Below, piece after piece: positions 60,092 through 64,000 of a stretch of DNA of 64,000 nt. The translations under genes were made by a program, and so were the position numbers. Every line of letters starts with the position of its first letter. Position 1 is the stretch's first letter. The notes beneath the pieces were generated by a model. It saw nothing but the letters and a program-made list of their open reading frames with translations, was not told where the DNA came from and did not search any database. The stretch is from Nocardioides litoris (GTDB taxonomy: Bacteria; Actinomycetota; Actinomycetes; Propionibacteriales; Nocardioidaceae), in the NCBI RefSeq assembly GCF_006346315.1, contig NZ_VDMR01000004.1:186001-250000 (forward strand). Direction: 5' to 3'.

Positions 60092-60762
60092 GCGGGGACG
60101 CCCCCGCGGTCCGGGTGCTGCTGGTCGACGACCAGGAGCTGGTCCGCGCCGGGCTGCGCGGCATCCTGCGCGCCTCGCACGGGTTCGACGTCGTCGGCGA
60201 GCTCGGCGACGGCACCGGGGTGGTCGACGCGGTCACCGCCCTGCGGCCGGACGTGGTGGTGATGGACGTGCGGATGCCCGGCGTCGACGGCGTCGAGGCC
60301 ACCCGTCGGCTGGCCGTCCTCGACGACCCGCCGCCCGTGCTGGTGCTGACGACGTTCGAGGACGAGGAGGTGCTGGCCGGCGCGCTGCGCGCCGGCGCCG
60401 ACGGGTTCCTGCTCAAGGGCGTCCCCGCCGCCGACCTGCAGCGCGCGGTCCGCGAGGTCGCCGCCGGCGGGTCCTGGCTCGACCCGGCGGTCACCGGACG
60501 GGTGCTCGCCGCCTACCGCACCGGCGCGCCCGCCCCGTCCGCGGGCGCCGCCATCGAGGTCCTCACCGCCCGCGAGCGCGAGGTGCTCGTGCTCATCGGC
60601 CGCGGCCTGTCCAACGGCGAGATCGCCGCCGAGCTGGTGCTGGGGGAGGGGACGGTCAAGACCCACGTCGGCCACGTCTTCGCCAAGCTCGGCCTCCGTG
60701 ACCGCGCCGCCGCCGTCGTCCTCGCCTTCGACCACGGCCTCGTCACCCCCGGCCCCCGCTGA
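60088..60762 (+). CDS. NarL/FixJ-family response regulator
   Basis: This 224-residue protein has a receiver (VLLVDDQELVRAGL, phospho-acceptor in VVVMDVRMPGVDG, Lys in FLLKGVPAADL) and a LuxR-type helix-turn-helix (VLTAREREVLVLIGRGLSNG, then EIAAELVLGEGTVKTHVGHV). It is translated from a GTG overlapping the kinase stop. By analogy with similar clusters it should activate the ABC exporter genes just upstream; no operator was identified. Confidence 0.92.
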   Translation: MSGDAPAVRVLLVDDQELVRAGLRGILRASHGFDVVGELGDGTGVVDAVTALRPDVVVMDVRMPGVDGVEATRRLAVLDDPPPVLVLTTFEDEEVLAGALRAGADGFLLKGVPAADLQRAVREVAAGGSWLDPAVTGRVLAAYRTGAPAPSAGAAIEVLTAREREVLVLIGRGLSNGEIAAELVLGEGTVKTHVGHVFAKLGLRDRAAAVVLAFDHGLVTPGPR

Positions 60763-60797
60763 CGCGCCGCGGCGGGGGTCGCGGTGGGGGTTGCGCG

Positions 60798-60845
60798 GGA
60801 CGTCATGCGGACCGGTGGTCCGGGCGGCCGGCTCGCATGACGTCC
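60798..60845. terminator. Inverted repeat between convergent response regulator and tetR
   Basis: GGACGTCATGCG (60798-60809) and CGCATGACGTCC (60834-60845) are perfect 12-bp arms around a 24-nt GC-rich loop. No T-run. It separates convergent genes, as do the stems at 24928 and 43246. Confidence 0.65.
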
Positions 60846-60910
60846 GACCCGCCGACCCGCCCCGATCCGACCGGACCCGCCCGCGGACACGGGCCGGCCC
60901 GGCCTCGGGG

Positions 60911-61552
60911 TCAGCGGGTGGCGGAGGCCTTGCGGAGGCGGGAGCGCAGGGCCCGGCTGGCGACCGGGCCGAGGTCGTCGACCACGTCGACGAGCACCAC
61001 GAGGCGCTCGACCGCGTCGAGGGCCGCGCGCGACCCGACCGGGTCGACGCCGTCGTACAGGTCGAGGCCGACGAAGACGGCGCTCATCATCTGCGCCAGG
61101 CCGGCCGGGTCGACGACCTGCTCGAGCGGGCTGCCGGTCATCAGGCGGCGCACGACGGCCTCGAGCTGCTCGCACCAGCGGGCCATCGCGTAGCGGCCGG
61201 CCTCGGCCAGCAGCAGGTCCTGGCGGGCGCCGGCGAGGAGCTGGGCCATCACGGTGATGTTGCCGGTCTCGCGCTCGCGGTCGTGGAGCTCGCGTCCGAC
61301 CTCGAGCAGCTCCGAGAGCGAACCGATCTGCGCGAACTGGTCGCGGTAGAACACCACGCTCTCGTCGACCGCCGCCCGGGTCGCGGCCTGGATGAGCTCG
61401 GGCACGGTGCCGAAGTGGTAGAAGACCAGGGCCTGGTTGACCTCGGCGCGGGCCGCCACGGTGCGGGCCGAGAGCGCGGTGATGCCCTCGGTGCGCAGCA
61501 CCTCGGCGGTGGCGTCGAGGAGGCGCTGTCGGGTGTCGGTCACGGTCTCCAC
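60911..61552 (-). CDS. TetR-family transcriptional regulator
   Basis: This 213-residue protein has the N-terminal TetR helix-turn-helix: RQRLLDATAEVLRTEGITAL, then SARTVAARAEVNQALVFYHF. The remaining helical part would hold the ligand pocket and dimer interface and shows no informative similarity. GTG at 61552 is used; GTG at 61543 is also possible. A palindromic site lies 12 bp upstream of its start, so autoregulation is likely. Its regulon beyond itself is not clear, as cimA has its own attenuator. Confidence 0.88.
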   Translation of the reverse strand: METVTDTRQRLLDATAEVLRTEGITALSARTVAARAEVNQALVFYHFGTVPELIQAATRAAVDESVVFYRDQFAQIGSLSELLEVGRELHDRERETGNITVMAQLLAGARQDLLLAEAGRYAMARWCEQLEAVVRRLMTGSPLEQVVDPAGLAQMMSAVFVGLDLYDGVDPVGSRAALDAVERLVVLVDVVDDLGPVASRALRSRLRKASATR

Positions 61553-61563
61553 GGTACGCCGGA

Positions 61564-61581
61564 GTTGAGCGACCGCTCAAC
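61564..61581. promoter_or_regulatory. Candidate TetR operator
   Basis: GTTGAGCG and CGCTCAAC are perfect 8-bp arms with a 2-bp centre, directly upstream of tetR. Size and place fit a TetR-family autoregulatory operator. Confidence 0.65.
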
Positions 61582-61634
61582 GCGACGTGGATGGGACGCG
61601 TGCCACACCGCCCGACCCGTGGCACCATGGTCGG

Positions 61635-61673
61635 GTGCTTCGCACCTCGATGACCACCATCATCATTCGCTAG
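61635..61673 (+). CDS. cimA leader peptide with three consecutive Ile codons (MLRTSMTTIIIR)
   Basis: The 12-codon frame runs from GTG 61635 to TAG 61671-61673 and contains ATC ATC ATT at codons 9-11. It is followed directly by two hairpins, the second an intrinsic terminator, ahead of cimA. A CACCAT hexamer ends 6 nt before the GTG, the same spacing as TACGGT before the ilvB leader. A shorter start at ATG 61650 keeps the Ile run. Isoleucine is the end product of the citramalate route, so the codon choice suits attenuation. Confidence 0.7.
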   Translation: MLRTSMTTIIIR

Positions 61674-61725
61674 CGCACCGGGACCCACCCGGTGCGCCAC
61701 CTCCCGCCACCCCGGGAGGTTTTTT
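61673..61725 (+). terminator. Transcription attenuator of cimA
   Basis: GCGCACCGGG (61673-61682) pairs perfectly with CCCGGTGCGC (61688-61697), starting in the leader stop codon. Then CCTCCCG (61700-61706) pairs with CGGGAGG (61713-61719), followed by six T residues. The architecture and the post-terminator string TTTTTTGTTGCC are the same as at ilvB. Confidence 0.75.
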
Positions 61726-61780
61726 GTTGCCCTGGCACCTGACCCGGCACGCGACCTGACACCCGACCCGAGGAACCCCG

Positions 61781-63376
61781 ATGGACCTGCACGGCGCCTT
61801 CCACGTCTACGACACGACCCTGCGCGACGGCGCGCAGCAGGAGGGCCTCAACCTCTCCGTGGCCGACAAGCTGACGATCGCCCGGCTCATCGACGGCCTG
61901 GGCGTGGGCTACGTCGAGGGCGGGTGGCCGGGGGCCAACCCCAAGGACACCGAGTTCTTCCGCCGGGCCGCCCAGGAGCTCGACCTGCGCCACGCCCGGC
62001 TGGCCGCGTTCGGCGCGACCCGCAAGGCCGGCGTACGCGCGGCCGACGACCCGCAGGTCGCCGCGCTGCGCGACAGCGGGGCCGGCACCGTCACGCTGGT
62101 CGCCAAGTCGCACGACCGGCACGTCGAGCTGGCGCTGCGCACCACGCTCGAGGAGAACCTCGCGATGGTCCGCGACACCGTCAGCCACCTGCGCGAGGAG
62201 GGCCAGGAGGTCTTCCTCGACGCCGAGCACTTCTTCGACGGCTACCGCCGCAACCGCGACTACGCCCTCGAGGTCGTCCGCGTCGCGGCCGAGGCCGGCG
62301 CCTCGGTCGTCGCGCTGTGCGACACCAACGGCGGCATGCTGCCGACGTGGGTCGGCGACACCGTCGCCGACGTCATCGCCACCACCGGCGTGCGGGTCGG
62401 CATCCACGCCCACAACGACACCGGCTGCGCGGTCGCCAACAGCATCGCCGCCGTCGACGCGGGCGCGACGCACGTCCAGGGCTGCATGAACGGGTACGGC
62501 GAGCGCACCGGCAACGCCGACCTCGTCACCGTCGTGGCCAACCTCGAGCTCAAGCACGGCCGCCAGGTGCTGCCCGAGGGCCTGCTGGCCGAGTCGACCC
62601 GCATCGCCCACGCCGTCGCCGACGTCACCAACTTCCCGCCCGCCTCGCGCCAGCCGTACGTCGGCACCTCGGCCTTCGCGCACAAGGCCGGCCTGCACGC
62701 CAGCGCGATCAAGGTCGACCCCGACCTCTACCAGCACATGGACCCCACCGGCGTCGGCAACGACATGCGGCTGCTCGTCTCCGACATGGCCGGACGCGCG
62801 TCCATCGAGCTCAAGGGCAAGGAGCTCGGGTTCGACCTCACCGGCGACCGCGACGTGGTCACCCGGGTCACCGACCGGGTCAAGGCCATGGAGCAGCGCG
62901 GCTACACCTTCGAGGCCGCCGACGCCTCCTTCGAGCTGCTGCTCGCCGAGGAGGTCGAGGGCCGCCGGCCGGCGTACGTCGAGGTCGAGTCGTGGCGCGT
63001 CATCACCGAGACCCTCGCCCACCGCGACGCCCTGGAGGAGGCCGTCTCCGAGGCGACGGTCAAGCTGACCGCCGAGGGCGTGCGCTACGTCGTGACCGGC
63101 GAGGGCAACGGACCGGTCAACGCGCTCGACTCCGCGCTCCGGCTCGCCATGGTGCAGGCGTTCCCCGAGGTGGCGAAGTTCGAGCTGGTCGACTACAAGG
63201 TCCGCATCCTCGACCAGGGGCACGGCACCGACGCCATCACCCGGGTCCTCATCGAGACCTCCGACGGCGGGTCGACCTGGGTGACCGTCGGCGTCGGCGC
63301 CAACGTCATCGAGGCCTCGTGGGAGGCGCTGCTCGACGGCCTGACCTACGGGCTGCGGCGCCGCCACCGGGACTGA
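61781..63376 (+). CDS. cimA: Citramalate synthase
   Basis: This 531-residue enzyme condenses pyruvate with acetyl-CoA to (R)-citramalate, the threonine-independent entry to isoleucine. The HMGL-like barrel carries VYDTTLRDGAQQEGLNLSVA, HAHNDTGCAVANSIAAVDAG and VQGCMNGYGERTGNADL. The C-terminal LeuA-type regulatory domain, where isoleucine would bind, includes TVGVGANVIEASWEALLDGL. The domain arrangement and the TSAFAHKAGLHASAI block place it in the CimA branch rather than among 2-isopropylmalate synthases. ATG at 61781 has GAGGAACC upstream. The Ile-rich leader supports the assignment. Confidence 0.9.
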   Translation: MDLHGAFHVYDTTLRDGAQQEGLNLSVADKLTIARLIDGLGVGYVEGGWPGANPKDTEFFRRAAQELDLRHARLAAFGATRKAGVRAADDPQVAALRDSGAGTVTLVAKSHDRHVELALRTTLEENLAMVRDTVSHLREEGQEVFLDAEHFFDGYRRNRDYALEVVRVAAEAGASVVALCDTNGGMLPTWVGDTVADVIATTGVRVGIHAHNDTGCAVANSIAAVDAGATHVQGCMNGYGERTGNADLVTVVANLELKHGRQVLPEGLLAESTRIAHAVADVTNFPPASRQPYVGTSAFAHKAGLHASAIKVDPDLYQHMDPTGVGNDMRLLVSDMAGRASIELKGKELGFDLTGDRDVVTRVTDRVKAMEQRGYTFEAADASFELLLAEEVEGRRPAYVEVESWRVITETLAHRDALEEAVSEATVKLTAEGVRYVVTGEGNGPVNALDSALRLAMVQAFPEVAKFELVDYKVRILDQGHGTDAITRVLIETSDGGSTWVTVGVGANVIEASWEALLDGLTYGLRRRHRD

Positions 63377-63379
63377 CCC

Positions 63380-64000
63380 GTGGCCGGCGCCCCGGCGGAC
63401 GCCGTCCTGGTCCTGCCCCCGGGGCTGACCGCGTCCGCCTCCCGGGTGGCCGCGGCGGCGCGGCGGCGTGGCCTCGACGTCGTCCGGCTGCCGTCGCCGG
63501 TCGTCCCGGCCGACCTCGCGGCGCGGGCCGGGGCGGCGCACCTGCACGCCGGGCCGACGTTCGTCGACGCGGTGGCCGGGGCCCTCGACGTCGCGCCGCT
63601 CGAGGCGCCCGTCGACTGGCTGGCGCGGTTGCCGCGGGCCCTCGTGCGGCGGCGGATCGAGGCGGTGAGCCTGCGCGAGGCGCACGGGCTCCGCAGCCCC
63701 GCGTTCGTGAAGTCACCCAACGACAAGAGCGTCCCCGCCCGGGTCTACCCCGACGGGACCCGTCTGCCCGGCTCCGACGCGGTCGACCCCAGCGCACCGG
63801 TGCTCGTCAGCGACGTGGTCACCTACCGCTCGGAGGTCAGGCTGTTCGTGCTCGACGGTGAGGTCCGCACCGCCAGCCGGTACGCCGAGGACCGCGACCT
63901 CGCTCCGGGCCCGGCCCCCGCCGACGCGCTGGCCTTCGGCGCGGACGTCCTCGTCGCGGCGGGGGCCTCCCTGCCCTCGGCGATCGTGGTCGACGTCGGC
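63380..64000 (+). CDS. ATP-grasp domain protein, N-terminal part (runs off window)
   Basis: The gene begins with GTG at 63380, 3 nt after cimA, and is open to the window end (207 codons). After an N-terminal region of about 105 residues, FVKSPNDKSVPARVYPDG supplies an ATP-binding Lys strand, and VLVSDVVTYRSEVRLFVLDG followed by VRTASRY matches the central strands of ATP-grasp ligases of the DUF4343 kind. The substrate is unknown and the catalytic end is not visible. It is probably co-transcribed with cimA. Confidence 0.7.
   Translation, partial: MAGAPADAVLVLPPGLTASASRVAAAARRRGLDVVRLPSPVVPADLAARAGAAHLHAGPTFVDAVAGALDVAPLEAPVDWLARLPRALVRRRIEAVSLREAHGLRSPAFVKSPNDKSVPARVYPDGTRLPGSDAVDPSAPVLVSDVVTYRSEVRLFVLDGEVRTASRYAEDRDLAPGPAPADALAFGADVLVAAGASLPSAIVVDVG

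Noticed and set aside
61627..61653. Alternative leader frame starting ATG GTC GGG (MVGCFAPR) before cimA
   Set aside because: It is out of frame with the Ile run, has no branched-chain codon run and ends before the first hairpin. The GTG 61635 frame better fits attenuation.

Overview
The window is a stretch of very GC-rich chromosome with dense coding, many GTG starts and frequent ATGA/GTGA stop-start overlaps. Many starts sit 6-9 nt downstream of a TANNNT box, which suggests leaderless mRNAs. These traits, a set of DtxR/IdeR-type iron boxes and the gene order ilvB-ilvN-ilvC ... serA ... leuB-ilvE ... cimA point to an actinobacterium, most likely of the Nocardioides group; the genus is inferred from gene style only. 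I see no rRNA, tRNA, phage, transposase or CRISPR array.

Layout. 0-6 kb: a lipoprotein fragment, cysQ, small housekeeping enzymes, a PQQ-type sugar dehydrogenase with an alpha/beta hydrolase, and an EamA exporter. 6-8 kb: a palindrome array followed by ilvD. 8-19 kb: a secreted hypothetical, a membrane protein, an Eis-like acetyltransferase coupled to an acyl-CoA carboxylase subunit, kynureninase coupled to an MFS exporter, an LD-carboxypeptidase, a second large palindrome array and a photolyase-like protein whose domain order appears swapped. 19-21 kb: a VOC gene and two tandem pterin-dehydratase/VOC fusions. 21-25 kb: ilvBNC behind a leader peptide and an intrinsic attenuator. 25-30 kb: an ABC exporter, a diguanylate cyclase and an OafA-type acyltransferase. 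30-34 kb: efeUOB under an iron box. 34-40 kb: a phosphosignalling cluster of one large kinase, one stripped-down kinase-like protein and four response regulators, one with an unusual C-terminus. 40-50 kb: ABC-F, serA, a divergent MocR/YczE pair, a decayed fibronectin-III gene, a methyltransferase, leuB and ilvE. 50-55 kb: a matrixin-like protease and an iron-siderophore ABC importer with two iron boxes. 55-61 kb: a Ser/Thr kinase and a two-gene ABC exporter with a NarL-type two-component system. 61-64 kb: TetR, then cimA behind its own attenuator with three consecutive Ile codons, and the start of an ATP-grasp gene.

How it works together. IlvBN, IlvC, IlvD and IlvE are the common enzymes for valine and isoleucine. 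CimA supplies 2-oxobutyrate for isoleucine from pyruvate, LeuB serves leucine (and probably the citramalate branch), and SerA starts serine synthesis. ilvB and cimA share one attenuator design with leader peptides matched to their end products. The iron genes (EfeUOB, FecCD importer) share DtxR-type operators.

The observations most worth a second look are the domain-swapped Fe-S photolyase-like protein (17.5 kb), the covarying palindrome family, the Ile-codon attenuator of cimA, the response regulator with an HDxxN helical module and His-rich tail, and the helically phased GTGAG array at 39.2 kb.
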